Assembly: GCA_938743325.2 (NCBI GenBank)
Contig: OW568867.1
Span: forward strand, 310,001-374,000
Length of the DNA stretch: 64,000 nucleotides
Source: Pycnococcus provasolii
Taxonomy: Eukaryota > Chlorophyta > Pseudoscourfieldiophyceae > Pseudoscourfieldiales > Pycnococcaceae
Direction: 5' to 3'
Position numbers and translations under genes: made by a program. Position 1 is the stretch's first letter; each line of letters starts with the position of its first letter. Positions 18,701 through 28,663 of the stretch are shown here, one piece after another. The notes beneath the pieces were generated by a model that worked only from the letters and a program-made list of their open reading frames with translations, searched no databases and was not told where the DNA came from.

Positions 18701-19984
18701 TCATTCGTCCATGTCTGCAATCTCCAGAGCAAAGTCGTCTCGTTCAATGTACATTGGGTCATTCGGGTTGGTTGCCATGGCGTCAAATGCTTCTCCGAAT
18801 TGGCGCTGGTAAGCCTCCTCCTCTGGCACGGGTGCAAGCACGAGATCGCTCCGCGGGAAGGCGACGCAGGTGAGCACGTACCCCTCCTCTTTCAGCCGCT
18901 TGTTGAGTCCGAGCGCCTGCTCTTGCTTCACGTCACCGCTGACGACCGTCATCGTGCACGCGGTGCAGCACCCGTTGCGGCATGCGTGAGGGCACGAGAA
19001 GCCCTCCGCCTCGGCGGAAAACAGAATGTAACGATCCTCCGCAGCCTCGAATGTGATATCAGATCCGTCGTCCGCGCCGCCTTGGATGGTCACGGTGTGC
19101 ATCGTGACGTTGTCATTCAAGCCTGGACCCTCTCCGGAGCCCTGCCCAGGCAGTCGGCCGAGGTGCACCGCACGCCCTCCGACAAGTCGCGATCCCGCGT
19201 TGAATTCTTCCTCCACCCACAGGTCCACGGCACCGTCCTTCTCGTACTTCGCACGCCACTCTTCTGTTGACATGCTCGTTTCGCTGTATGTCGCACCGAG
19301 TCCTTTGCGCGCCACCGACGAGTTCTCAACCAGCTCCTCGTCGTCACCTGTTCTCTCTTCGTTGTCATCTTCGTTGAAGCTGAGCGCGATGGGACCGAGC
19401 TCGAGCCCTTTGCCGTTCGTGTCGTCTCCACCTAGCTTTTGTGCAAACTCCTTGAGACGCGCGGAGATTTCGTCCGTTGGTGACGACGACGAGGATGACG
19501 ACGACGACGAGGGCGTCTCTTTGCTCTCATCCGTTTCGCCAAAGCTGAGCGCGATAGGACCGAGCTCGATCCCCTTGCCTTTATTATCTTTGTCAGTTAA
19601 GTTTTGTGCAAACTCCTTGAGACGCGCGGAGATTTCGTCCGACGGTGACGAGGATGAGGATGAGGATGACGTCGACGTGGGCTGTGAGCTTTGTTCATCA
19701 TCAGCACCGTCTCCCCGATCCCCAAGATCCTCCTTCAAGGCTCGAGTACGACACCAAGGACCGCGAACGAGACGGTTATGGTTGTTATGCCCATGAAAAT
19801 GAAAAGACCCCAGCAAGACCCTAGAAGAAGACCCTAGTACCCCAGCACCACATGGATGCCCATTTCCATGCGAATGACGGAAAGGACGGAAAGGACGTGA
19901 AGACGTATACGTATGATGAGAGGGATGGTGACGAGCACTGCGAGCACTGTGAGCACGACACTGAGACATGGTGGTTTGAGGCAT
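18701..19984 (-). CDS. 2Fe-2S ferredoxin-domain protein, FdC2-like, with duplicated linker module
   Basis: 427 residues from ATG 19984 (alternative Met at 19969); an upstream extension begins with GTG. The C-terminal plant-type ferredoxin domain has the cluster motif C-x4-C-x2-C in ACRNGCCTACTM plus the distal Cys in YVLTCVAFPRSDL. CRNGCC and the late acidic tail are typical of the extended-C-terminus ferredoxin FdC2 of plastids. The basic His/Ser/Arg-rich N-terminus fits a transit peptide. Between them lie two near-identical modules, each a poly-Ser run, then DEISARLKEFAQ, then GKGxELGPIALSF. The Ser runs are long (8-10). It presumably carries electrons in the plastid; partners are unknown. 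Confidence 0.85.
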   Translation of the reverse strand: MPQTTMSQCRAHSARSARHHPSHHTYTSSRPFRPFRHSHGNGHPCGAGVLGSSSRVLLGSFHFHGHNNHNRLVRGPWCRTRALKEDLGDRGDGADDEQSSQPTSTSSSSSSSSPSDEISARLKEFAQNLTDKDNKGKGIELGPIALSFGETDESKETPSSSSSSSSSSPTDEISARLKEFAQKLGGDDTNGKGLELGPIALSFNEDDNEERTGDDEELVENSSVARKGLGATYSETSMSTEEWRAKYEKDGAVDLWVEEEFNAGSRLVGGRAVHLGRLPGQGSGEGPGLNDNVTMHTVTIQGGADDGSDITFEAAEDRYILFSAEAEGFSCPHACRNGCCTACTMTVVSGDVKQEQALGLNKRLKEEGYVLTCVAFPRSDLVLAPVPEEEAYQRQFGEAFDAMATNPNDPMYIERDDFALEIADMDE

Positions 19985-20150
19985 CCGGGGTGAAAATGAC
20001 GCCGGTATTCTTCCTGAGGGCCCTCCGCCTCCTCGGGAAGGATTCGGAACAACCGGGTCCCGGGGGGGCAGTTCGGGGAGAACGGGACCAAAACTTCCAG
20101 ACCAGATCTCATTATCGAAACGCGGGGTGGAAATCACTCGAGAGAGCTCA

Positions 20151-20175
20151 GGTTAGGGTTAGGGTTAGGGCTAGG
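20151..20175. repeat. Telomere-like (GGTTAG)n array upstream of the FdC2-like gene
   Basis: Four units with one GCTAGG variant, about 167 bp before the ATG at 19984. It lies in antisense orientation relative to that gene. Confidence 0.9.
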
Positions 20176-20394
20176 GAATCCGTGGATTCTTGGACCTTAA
20201 TAACAAATCAATATGTATCAATTTTTCATCAAATCGTTCGCGTCTACCCTATGTATCTACAGTAGACTATGATATCTTGCATACCTAGTCTATGCAGTAC
20301 ATGAAAATGAAATGAACAATATGTCAACCATACTACAGGTAATCATAATCATAAGCTTAGCTGTCAGGATTCCATCATAGATAGCAGTCTGATC

Positions 20395-21918
20395 TTATGC
20401 CGGTTGTTTTTGGTCGTACAATGCGCTCTCCGCGACTTTCACGTCGCGCTCAAGCTGCAGAGACTCGGAACTCACGCGAACCTCAGCCTGGCGATTCGAA
20501 AGAACGCGGTCGAGAAGTGCGCCGGACGCACCCTGCTTGTACGCGGGATCCGTGACACGCGTGCGGTGGCACGTGAACCCAGCGGCGAGCGGTTGAGAAA
20601 GAGAGGGAACGAACTGCGCCTTGCGCGACACCATGCCGCCGACGTTGCAAAGCGTCTGGTTGAGCTCGATCGTCGTGCCTGGCGCCTTGACCATGCCCTC
20701 CTTCGCAATGCGGAATTCGCAGCCCGGAAACGCCTTGGAGGCGAGCGCGTACTCGCGACCTCCGCAAACGAGGAGCACGGAGCATTGCTTGACGACGTCG
20801 ACGACGAACAGAAACGCAAAGTCCAGCTGCGCTGTCACGTCGTTCTCTCTCCCGCTGCGATCACCCTTCTCCTTCTTCAAGATGCGCAGCTCGAGAAGCA
20901 GCAAATCGGCAATCGCCAGAACAGGCGCGGTGTCCGTCACCTCCAGTACAGAGATGCCCATCTTCCACCCATCGACGCTGAAGTCTTTCTGGTCGCCGCG
21001 CACCATGGCGTACGGTCCGAGGTTGCAGATCCACCGCGTCTTATTTTTGAACATCTGCTTCGCCACCGTGTCAGGACTCTCAATCTCCCCGAGCTTCGCC
21101 AGCAGTGCGACGGCAAATCTGTCTGCGTCGGTCGTTGTGACACTGCGCAGCGCGAGGGTGTCGCTAAGAATCGCGCACATCAGAAGGCGGGCGATGCTTT
21201 TGCTGATGGGTGCGCTGAGCCGAATGTACAGGTGCGTGATGATCGTGGACATGCTCCCCCAAGGTCGAATGTCAATCAGCAGAGGCTTTGACGACGTGAA
21301 CCCCTCGGCGAGCGCATGGTGGTCGATGCACCCGATGATCCGCCCCATATCTTTTGCGAGCGACGGCACCATCTGCTTCGGCTCGTTGTGGTCCACGAGG
21401 CAGACGCTCCGCCTCTCTCCATTCTCGTCGGGCACACCCGCGCCCGCCGTTGTGTCGAACAGCGGAGGCACGTCAACGTTCGCCACCTCGTTGAGCACGT
21501 ACGTGATTTCGCCGTTGAGGTTGTCCTCACTTCGGCACGCGAGTCCGTCGAACAGGTTTGCCGCTCCGATAGCCCCCGCGACGCTGTCTAGGTCAGTTTT
21601 TACGTGTCCCACGAAGCACGCGCCCTTGAGTCGCTTGTACGCGAACGACTCCTCGATGAACGCACCCTCAAGCGGGTCGGCTGTACGCTCGACGATGGTG
21701 TTGGCTATATTTTCGACGGCGATCCTGTACTTTGCCATAGCCTGCATGGCATCGGACGGCATCGTCTGCGAGAGCGACGTCGCTTGTTCGAGGAGGTTGG
21801 TGAAGGATCCCCACGACTTCGCGCTGAGCGGGCGTGTGCTTGAAATCGGCCAGCCTAATTCCTCCACCACCCCCTGAGCCTGCGAGGAAGGCGGTGCATC
21901 ATCACGAAAAGAAGACAT
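20395..21918 (-). CDS. DHH/DHHA2 phosphoesterase, manganese-dependent inorganic pyrophosphatase (family II) type
   Basis: 507 residues from ATG 21918; the upstream extension starts with GTG. The DHH domain has GHVKTDLDS (metal ligands near His105, Asp109, Asp111), CLVDHNEPKQ (Asp176) and IGCIDHHALAEGF (199-201). It then has SDTLALRSVTTTDAD, where SDT corresponds to the distal Asp ligand. The DHHA2 domain ends in SRKAQFVPSLSQPL, matching the substrate-binding Arg-Lys motif of family II pyrophosphatases. These enzymes hydrolyse pyrophosphate with Mn2+ or Co2+. An N-terminal extension of about 100 residues, mostly helical, is not part of the bacterial enzyme. A Prune-like exopolyphosphatase is the main alternative. 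Confidence 0.85.
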   Translation of the reverse strand: MSSFRDDAPPSSQAQGVVEELGWPISSTRPLSAKSWGSFTNLLEQATSLSQTMPSDAMQAMAKYRIAVENIANTIVERTADPLEGAFIEESFAYKRLKGACFVGHVKTDLDSVAGAIGAANLFDGLACRSEDNLNGEITYVLNEVANVDVPPLFDTTAGAGVPDENGERRSVCLVDHNEPKQMVPSLAKDMGRIIGCIDHHALAEGFTSSKPLLIDIRPWGSMSTIITHLYIRLSAPISKSIARLLMCAILSDTLALRSVTTTDADRFAVALLAKLGEIESPDTVAKQMFKNKTRWICNLGPYAMVRGDQKDFSVDGWKMGISVLEVTDTAPVLAIADLLLLELRILKKEKGDRSGRENDVTAQLDFAFLFVVDVVKQCSVLLVCGGREYALASKAFPGCEFRIAKEGMVKAPGTTIELNQTLCNVGGMVSRKAQFVPSLSQPLAAGFTCHRTRVTDPAYKQGASGALLDRVLSNRQAEVRVSSESLQLERDVKVAESALYDQKQPA

Positions 21919-22741
21919 CGCACTAAGGCGCACGTAAGAGTGATACTGTATAGCGAGTTATGTTTTGAGTGGGAATCCCAAAATCAGGCCAATCCTAAAA
22001 TCGCAGGACGACGGGCACCTCCTGGGCAATCAGATTCGGACTATTCAATATTCGGGGAAAACGGGTTCAGTTAGGGTTAGGGTTAGGGTTAGCTCGTAGC
22101 TCGTCGTGTTTTTGTCTGGTCTTTTGGCGCGCTCGCACGACTCACGGCTGTATCATAGAACTAACCTTAGAGAACTACTTTTAGCAACGAAGCAGGTTGA
22201 TGAGCGAGAGCCTCCAGCTCTCTCTCTCAACGAAGTCAACTGTGCATCAGGAATGAACTGGTGAACCTCTGCCATGTGCGAAAGGTCCAAAACCCGATGG
22301 CGACAACACTCCACTCCTCCAGTTGCCCGATACCGGCTACCACTATGATAAAGCGAATCAAGACGCGAGCGAGCGGCGTATCGCTCGGTGTTGCGATACC
22401 GGGTAGTGATATCAATCAAATTATCGGAGCGGGGTAAGGGAAAACATCGTCGTGGACTCCAAGTACCTACCTGCGTAAACTCGTCGTGTGGTCCAGTTGC
22501 CAGCACCGGTACAGTACCCGTCTGGCTGTCTCGTGCGTGCGAGGTGTGCGTGCGCTCACGTGTACCTTATGGGGATAGTAGTCGAAGCAACAGGATACTC
22601 GCGCTGCTTGAAGCTGACACAACTTCACCGCCCTCTCCCCCCGGGCCCGGGCCCTCCCCTCCCGTTCTCGGCGGCGACAAGAATACTCGCCTGCAACCAC
22701 CTCGCCTGAAAAACAAACCTTGCACAACAGGTTAGTTCGTC
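21919..22741. other. Divergent intergenic region between pyrophosphatase and kinase
   Basis: No gene is seen. It holds a telomere-like array, a CTAACCTTAG motif near 22163, a small hairpin CGAGCGA...TCGCTCG near 22365-22386, and a C/G homopolymer-rich stretch near 22630-22660. Confidence 0.4.
22071..22092. repeat. Telomere-like TTAGGG array upstream of pyrophosphatase
   Basis: Three and a half perfect TTAGGG units, about 153 bp before the ATG at 21918. It lies in antisense orientation to that gene and 650 bp upstream of the divergent kinase. Confidence 0.92.
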
Positions 22742-23932
22742 ATGGGCGCGTGCGTCAGCTCCGACGCCGGGGCGGCCGCGCCACCAGAGCAGAGGAGTGC
22801 GGCAGCACCACGGCCCTCAGGGGGGGCCGCCGCCAGTAAAGCTCCTGCCAGTCAGGGTGCTGCGAAAGACCCGAAGAGAAACGTGCGCGCTTTATACGAC
22901 TTTGGCGAAATGCTCGGAAAGGGAGGGTTCGCAGAAGTGAGACTGGCAACAGAAAAGGCGACGGGAAAGCAGGTGGCTATGAAGATCATGACGCTACCAG
23001 CCAACCCGCGTAGCGTGGACGACAACACGCGCGAGGACGTCATGAAGGAGATTAACCTCCTCACCGGCCTCGACCACCCGAACATCGTCAAGCTGTACGA
23101 ATACTTCGACGAGAAGAAGAAGTTCTACCTCAGCACAGAGCTGATGAGAGGGGGCGAGCTCCTCAAGTCTGTCATTGAGAAGGAGCGGTACGGCGAGAAC
23201 GACGCCAAGCAGTGCTTCGTGCAGATGCTGCGCGGTATCCAGTACCTTCACGAAAACAAAATCACGCACCGAGACCTTAAGCTCGAGAACCTCATGCTCG
23301 ACGAGAAGGGAAGCAACGTCGTCAAGATTGTCGACTTCGGACTGGCCAAGCGCGCGCAGGAGACGATCATGGATACAGTATGCGGGACGCCGCAGTACGT
23401 TGCGCCGGAGGTGATCTCTGGCGACGACACATCCGTCTATGACAACAAGGTGGACATGTGGAGTGCTGGCGTGGTGCTGTACGTCCTGCTAGGCGGATAC
23501 CCGCCGTTCTACGACGAGAACGAGCCGCGCCTATTTCAGAAGATTGCCAACGGCATTTACGACTTTGACGACGACGTCTGGGAAGTGGTCAGCGAGGATG
23601 CGAAGGACCTGATACGCGGCTTGCTGACGGTGAACCCGGCAAAGCGGCTAGATGCCACGCAGGCTCTGCAGCACAAGTGGGTCAAAACCGAAAACGCGGT
23701 GAACAACTCGCTCTTAGCAACACAGAAAAACATGGCGAAGACGTACAGGAAACGGCTCAAGGCGGCTGTGCACGCCGTCCTTGCGCAAGAGCGCATCAAG
23801 GCACTTATGGGGAACGTCGCGCAGGGATACGAGAGGAGCAAATCCATCGTCGAAAATCCGGACGACATGAGCAAGGCTCGTGCGGCAGCGGATCACTACG
23901 TGGAGTTTTCGAAAGCAGCTCAACAAGAGTAA
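22742..23932 (+). CDS. N-myristoylated Ser/Thr protein kinase, CaMK/CDPK-like without EF-hands
   Basis: 396 residues. The start MGACVSS carries a myristoylation signal (Gly2, Ser6) and Cys4, a likely palmitoylation site, as in CDPKs. After an Ala/Pro-rich linker, the kinase domain spans about residues 53-314: LGKGGFAEV, VAMKI (Lys81), Glu103, THRDLKLEN (176-182), DFG (198-200), GTPQYVAPE and DMWSAGVVLYVLLGGYPPF. HRDLKLEN and the CaMK-type subdomains place it in the CAMK group. A basic amphipathic segment after the kinase domain (AKTYRKRLKAAVHAVLAQER) could bind calmodulin or act as an autoinhibitor. No EF-hands follow, unlike true CDPKs. It probably works at membranes; the substrate is unknown. 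Confidence 0.9.
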   Translation: MGACVSSDAGAAAPPEQRSAAAPRPSGGAAASKAPASQGAAKDPKRNVRALYDFGEMLGKGGFAEVRLATEKATGKQVAMKIMTLPANPRSVDDNTREDVMKEINLLTGLDHPNIVKLYEYFDEKKKFYLSTELMRGGELLKSVIEKERYGENDAKQCFVQMLRGIQYLHENKITHRDLKLENLMLDEKGSNVVKIVDFGLAKRAQETIMDTVCGTPQYVAPEVISGDDTSVYDNKVDMWSAGVVLYVLLGGYPPFYDENEPRLFQKIANGIYDFDDDVWEVVSEDAKDLIRGLLTVNPAKRLDATQALQHKWVKTENAVNNSLLATQKNMAKTYRKRLKAAVHAVLAQERIKALMGNVAQGYERSKSIVENPDDMSKARAAADHYVEFSKAAQQE

Positions 23933-24425
23933 TAAGTTGTCAATATTTTTCCCAACGTTTTCTTTACTTTTTAGGATCCAACAACACACTTTGAATACAA
24001 CACCAACCCTTACAAACCCAAATCGTCCATTTTAAAACCCTTCCACCCACCGCAAGTCGAAACAAATTGTCTGAAAATGACGGGCACGACATGCGCATCA
24101 TTTTGCAACCTTCAATTTTTTTTTCCGTTATAAAAATAATGACGTTTTGGGTTGACCAATAGTGAAGTGAAACATAAAAATGGCGCCGACTTAAAAAGTT
24201 GTGTGACCGAGCCCGGAGCGGGATCCCACAGGGACTTTTTTTTCTCTCGGAAAATTGCAAATACGGTTTCGTGTAAACCGATCAAATCTTACGACCAAAC
24301 CAAACCTAAGTACGCTATTTAAGTACTACTGATACAGATCTCATCCATGATACGCGTCAGTCGATTCGCGTCGCGCCTCGTGCTTCGATCGCGCCGACGA
24401 GCGTGATACCTCAGATGGTTGTCTT
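23933..24425. other. Convergent 3' region between kinase and KHE-like gene
   Basis: AT-rich, with T8-T10 runs at 24115 and 24238. A GC-rich segment, GAGCCCGGAGCGGGATCCC near 24210, is followed by the second T run. I see no tRNA or snRNA signature, and the T run alone does not prove a pol III gene. Confidence 0.35.
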
Positions 24426-25580
24426 TTACTTCTTCTTGTACAGCTGCCTCAACTTGAGCTCCACCATGGCTCCTAGATTTGGCACGCCAAGCGCAATCCC
24501 CACCTCTTCAGCCATTTCCGGCTTGCACAACGCACCTCTGTTCAGTGCATCCGCAAGCACAGAGCTCGCCTCGATGGCGTCGACGCCGCCGTGCAGCCCG
24601 TAAGCCGTATCGACTGTTGGTGGTGGACAGCCTCCCGAATCAGCCTCCCACGCCTGCAGCGTTTTCTCCAGTCTTCTGCCACCTGCGTACGCTGACTGGT
24701 GCATGTATGCGCGGTAAACGCAGAAGTACACCGGTATGTTAGGAAATGGCGAGAGCATGAGTGGCGAGAATCCGAGCATTATGCCGCCGTACACCAAACG
24801 CTGGACGGCGTGAATCGCCTGCGTGCGCTTGACTGCGAGAACTCGGCATCTTCGACGCACGAGCGTGTGGTTTATATTTTCGGGATATGTGATATGAATT
24901 CGCGGCGCGTTGCTTGGTATGTCAGCAAGGAATCGTTCATCCGCGTCTATGCTTTCGACGGCGTCTCTGACGACGACTGCGGCTTTCGCCTGTAATCCTT
25001 TGAGTCCCTCCGCCTTTCCTGCGTCTTCTGCGGCTTTCTTGACGTTTTCGTACCCGTTCGCCGCGCGCCGTTTGATGTCGTCGACGATGCGTGTCAAGAA
25101 AGGCTTGCTGTGGTTTTGCGTTTGTTGCGAGTCGACGTGGCATGCGAATAGGAAAGCGGTGTTTGGGATAGGCGTTTGGTTTGTTTCTGGTACTGTTGTT
25201 GTGGGAGCGTTGTTTTGTGGTGTCGCAGGTTTCGTGTCGTGTATGGCGAAGTGTCTTTTTCTCCTCACGCCCGGTTCTGGCGTGACCGCCATGGGCGTCG
25301 TTATGATGCGGCATAGTGAGTCGCTATTATGATTATTCTTATTATTCCTACTACTACTGTCCTGGGAGGAGGATGAGGACATAGAACGGCTCGAACCATG
25401 AAACATTTCAAAGAAAGAAAGATTTCCTCCTCCTCCGAAAGGCGCAACCGCTGAGAATCTTCCCCCACATCTGGAAAAGACTGATGCTTTTCCAGGGGGC
25501 GGCATCACCAGTGAAGAAGAAGACACCACCCAGAAAGAGCTCCGAGACAGCGAGAATGAGCGTGAGAATGAGCCAGCCAT
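24426..25580 (-). CDS. Mitochondrial K+-H+ exchange-related protein (Mit_KHE1-like)
   Basis: 384 residues from ATG 25580. The N-terminus (MAGSFSRSFSLSRSSFW) is Ser/Arg-rich and lacks acidic residues, as in mitochondrial presequences. The conserved part starts near residue 140 with IPNTAFLFACHVD and continues through LTRIVDDIKRRAANGYENVK, RIHITYPENINHTLVRRRCR and PNIPVYFCVYRAYMHQSAYAGG. This fits the eukaryotic family annotated as mitochondrial K+-H+ exchange-related, which includes Arabidopsis At1g53760. A membrane segment may cover YGGIMLGFSPLMLSPFP. The family's ion-exchange role is known only from a link to yeast cation exchange, so the function is tentative. A poly-Ser/Asn linker precedes the conserved region. 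Confidence 0.7.
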   Translation of the reverse strand: MAGSFSRSFSLSRSSFWVVSSSSLVMPPPGKASVFSRCGGRFSAVAPFGGGGNLSFFEMFHGSSRSMSSSSSQDSSSRNNKNNHNSDSLCRIITTPMAVTPEPGVRRKRHFAIHDTKPATPQNNAPTTTVPETNQTPIPNTAFLFACHVDSQQTQNHSKPFLTRIVDDIKRRAANGYENVKKAAEDAGKAEGLKGLQAKAAVVVRDAVESIDADERFLADIPSNAPRIHITYPENINHTLVRRRCRVLAVKRTQAIHAVQRLVYGGIMLGFSPLMLSPFPNIPVYFCVYRAYMHQSAYAGGRRLEKTLQAWEADSGGCPPPTVDTAYGLHGGVDAIEASSVLADALNRGALCKPEMAEEVGIALGVPNLGAMVELKLRQLYKKK

Positions 25581-25789
25581 GAGATCCCAAATATGATATG
25601 AAGTGAAGTGAAATCACAGTTTACAACTTCTGTACCTGTATTCGACACATCAAGTGTACGGCATGATGTTCCACAGATCCGAAGCCGAGGTGAAAAAAAC
25701 CAACGTGAAAATGAAAACGGGAATCCGCCGGCGGACAACACACACGCAAAAGAACACGCAAAACGCAAAAGGGGAAAAAGCCGTCGAAA

Positions 25790-25838
25790 ACCCTAACACC
25801 CGAACACCCTAACCCTAACCCTAACACCCTAACACCCT
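25790..25838. repeat. Telomere-like array upstream of the KHE-like gene
   Basis: CCCTAACAC/CCCTAA repeats about 210 bp before the ATG at 25580, in sense TTAGGG orientation. They also lie just downstream of the RCC1-like gene. Confidence 0.9.
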
Positions 25839-25919
25839 GAATTCTACACCTTGTTCTACATAACGACATGACCAATTGATGAAAGCAAACCTCTAACGTT
25901 AGTATCGTATTGTAACAAA

Positions 25920-26945
25920 TTACAGAATGTGCACGTCGGTCATGAAGGGAAAGTTGGCGCTGAGAGTGGCGTAGTCGTCCTCGTCGTCCTCTGGAGTCGG
26001 CGCCTGGCCGTTGTCGTTTTCTCCCCAGCACGCGATACTGCCGTCGCGTCGAAGCGCTAGCGAGTGAGCAAGACCCGCGGCGACGGCGACGAAGTCGCCT
26101 TGTATTCCGTCGGGAGGCGCCTCGCCCTCGTCGTTCGAGCCCCAGCACGCGATGCTGCCGTCGCGTCGGATCGCTAGCGAGTGAGCGATACCCGCGGCGA
26201 TGGCGACGAAGTCACCTTGTATGCCGTCCGGAGGCGCCTGGCCGTCGAGGTTGGAGCCCCAGCACGCAATGTTGCCGTCGCGTTGCAGCACAAGTGAGTG
26301 AGCGAAACCCGTGGCGATGGCGACGAAGTCGCCTTGTATGCCGTCTGGAGGCGCCTGGCCGTCGAGGTTGGAGCCCCAGCACGCGATGTTGCCGTCGCGT
26401 CGGATCGCTAGCGAGTGAGCGATACCCGCGGCGATGGCGACGAAGTCACCTTGTATGCCGTCCGGAGGCGCCTGGCCGTCGAGGTTGGAGCCCCAGCACG
26501 CAATGTTGCCGTCGCGTTGCAGCACAAGTGAGTGAGCGAAACCCGTGGCGATGGCGACGAAGTCGCCTTGTATGCCGTCTGGAGGCGCCTGGCCGTGATA
26601 ATTCCGGCCCCAGCAGGCAACATTGCCGTTGCGTTGCAGCGCCAGCGTGTGGTCATGACCCGCGGCGATGGCGACGAAGTCGCCTTGTATGCCGTCCGGA
26701 GGCGCCTGGCCGTTGTGGTTAACGCCCCAGCACGCAATATTGCCGTTGTATTGGAGCGCCAGCGTGTGAGCGTAACCTGCTCCAAGGTTTGCGTTCGCGC
26801 GCGAAATTCGTTTGCGAAGCTGCTCGTCGCGCTCCTTGACGATTGCGAGTCGTCGCGGTTTGTGCACGACGACAAGCCATTCACGCCAGACGGCGATGGC
26901 GGCGTCTCGCAGCCCATGCCCATGCGCGTCGCCGCTTGATTCCAT
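25920..26945 (-). CDS. RCC1-like beta-propeller repeat protein
   Basis: 341 residues from ATG 26945 (MESSGDAHGHGL). The frame extends to an ATG at 27101. That extension would translate a telomere-like array and leave only 51 bp to the divergent galactosidase, so the inner start is preferred. A short charged N-terminal helix (VVVHKPRRLAIVKERDEQ) precedes seven 39-residue repeats of the form GDFVAIAAGxAHSLALxRDG, then xIACWGxNxxGQAPPDGIQ. This resembles RCC1-type or related propeller repeats. Seven blades would close a propeller. The repeats are almost identical, implying recent expansion. Molecular partners are unknown and no catalytic motif is seen. Confidence 0.8.
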   Translation of the reverse strand: MESSGDAHGHGLRDAAIAVWREWLVVVHKPRRLAIVKERDEQLRKRISRANANLGAGYAHTLALQYNGNIACWGVNHNGQAPPDGIQGDFVAIAAGHDHTLALQRNGNVACWGRNYHGQAPPDGIQGDFVAIATGFAHSLVLQRDGNIACWGSNLDGQAPPDGIQGDFVAIAAGIAHSLAIRRDGNIACWGSNLDGQAPPDGIQGDFVAIATGFAHSLVLQRDGNIACWGSNLDGQAPPDGIQGDFVAIAAGIAHSLAIRRDGSIACWGSNDEGEAPPDGIQGDFVAVAAGLAHSLALRRDGSIACWGENDNGQAPTPEDDEDDYATLSANFPFMTDVHIL

Positions 26946-27007
26946 TTCCGTGGCAACAAGCAGCACGCTCGAAACTAATGAGGATGCGGGGACGGAAAGC
27001 GCACCAA

Positions 27008-27039
27008 GCCTAACCCTAGCCCTAACCCTAAACCCTAAC
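27008..27039. repeat. Telomere-like array between the RCC1-like and galactosidase genes
   Basis: CCTAACCCTAGCCCTAACCC plus AAACCCTAAC lies 63 bp upstream of the preferred RCC1-like start and 114 bp upstream of the divergent galactosidase ATG. It therefore sits in a shared promoter. Confidence 0.9.
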
Positions 27040-27152
27040 GCATGTTCTCTCTTCGAAGCTCCGCTCCCATAACGCCTCCGACTCTTCTGCCCAAACAACA
27101 TTCGAAAAGTGTCGTTGGTCAACGAATATAATTATTATATATCGTAGTCGCC

Positions 27153-28663
27153 ATGGCCGTGCCTCCTTCTGCTTCTGCTTCTCACTCTTATGGCTATCTC
27201 ATGTTTAGTTTCCTGTGTCTCTCCCCTATCCTGCATACATGTACCGCTTCATCCTCATCCTCGTCATCCTTATCATTTTTGTCATTCAAGCTTCCTCCGA
27301 TGGGGTGGATGTCGTGGGAACTGTTTCGATGTAACGTCAACTGCACCGGGAAGTACCATGACACGTGCATCGGCCACGACGCCTTCGTCAAGCAAGCGAC
27401 AATTTTAATAAAAGACGGGTACTTTCGGGCAGGGTACAACCGTGTGCACATCGACGACTGCTTCGCCAACAGACAGAGAGACCCCGTCAGTGGGGACATC
27501 GTCGCGGACCCGACGCGGTTCGGAACGGGCGGCATGAGGAAACTTGCGACGGATATCGCACCCGTCGAACTCGCCGTGTACAGCGACTGCGGGACGATGA
27601 CGTGCATGGGATACCCAGGTTCCATCAACCACGAAGTGCACGACGCTAAACTGTTCTTCCAGAAGTGGGGCGCGACGTATCTAAAGTACGACGGGTGCTA
27701 CAACAACATCACGGGGTACCCGTCGGGATACGCAAAAATGGGACAAGCTCTGCGGAGTGCAGGAGGCGAGAAAACCTACTACTCATGCTCGTGGCCCGCG
27801 TATCTCGGCGACGACGAGACGAAAAAGCCGTACGCGCAGATGACAGCCGCCGGATGCGACCTCTGGCGCAACTACGGCGACATCCAGTGCGACCTGGGAA
27901 GCCTCATGGACATCGTCGACCACTACGGAGACTACAGCAAATTCCTCGCCACCGTATCGGGTCAGGGGAAAGGATACAACGATCCAGACATGCTGCTCAT
28001 CGGAAACACCTGCATTCCGGATGGAGCTGCGCGCTTACAAATGGCTGTGTGGAGCATCCTTGCCGGTACGTGCACTTTCCTTTCGCAGTCACATGCATGC
28101 TTGTCTTTTTGTTCTTGCTCTCACTCACACCAACAACCTTTCTAGCGCCTCTTATCATGGGCAACGACCTCAGGCTGGTTCCAACGCCGATTCGTGACCA
28201 AGTACTACTCAACGAGGAGGCCATCGCCATCGACCAGGATCCCCTCGGCATTCCTGGCTACCGCGCTTCGAACAAAAGTGATGTCGCCGAGCTGTGGGTG
28301 CGACCCAAGCTCGCGGATGGCGGAGCTGCCGTCGCGGTTGTGTACAAGGGCGGTTCGTCGCTCACCCGCGCTCGCCTCGAGCGCAACCCGAGTGGAAGTG
28401 CGTGGACGACGAGAAAGATCGGCGCGGTGCAGCTGGGAAAGACGAAAAAGCTCACCCTGCACGTCCCCTTTGGCGCGGAGATTGGCTGGTCACCGCCGAG
28501 CGGCACGGCTTCCGTGCGCGACATCTACGCGCGCACTTCCCTGGGCGAGCACACTTCTGGCGTGGACGTGAGTTTGACGGTCACGGAGGGCATTCCTGAG
28601 ACGGTGCTGCTTCGCCTTAGCGACGCGGCAGACTCCCGTGCGGTGAGCGACGCGCGGAAATGA
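27153..28663 (+). CDS. Alpha-galactosidase / alpha-N-acetylgalactosaminidase, GH27 (two exons)
   Basis: The coding exons are 27153-28065 and 28146-28663, 476 residues in total. Family conservation shows the splice: AVWSILA joins APLIMGNDLR, matching the GH27 pattern ILAAPLLMSNDLR. A signal peptide (residues 1-32) is followed by LPPMGWMSWELFRCNVNC and VHIDDCF. The nucleophile Asp180 lies in YLKYDGCYN and the acid/base in GYNDPDMLLIGN (Asp277/Asp279). The C-terminal beta domain includes IDQDPLGIPG. It cleaves terminal alpha-galactosyl residues in the secretory pathway, lysosome/vacuole or outside the cell. The extra Cys-rich loop WMSWELFRCNVNC resembles animal-type GLA/NAGA members. Confidence 0.93.
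28066..28145 (+). other. 80-bp GT-AG intron in the alpha-galactosidase gene
   Basis: Donor CCG|GTACGTGC and acceptor CCTTTCTAG|CGCC. Read-through would replace the conserved APLIMGNDL segment with an unrelated Cys/Ser/His-rich sequence and a stop. Removal restores the GH27 frame. Confidence 0.93.

Noticed and set aside
24205-24250. pol III gene ending in a T run
   Set aside because: No A or B box and no recognisable RNA fold; the T run may be chance in AT-rich DNA.
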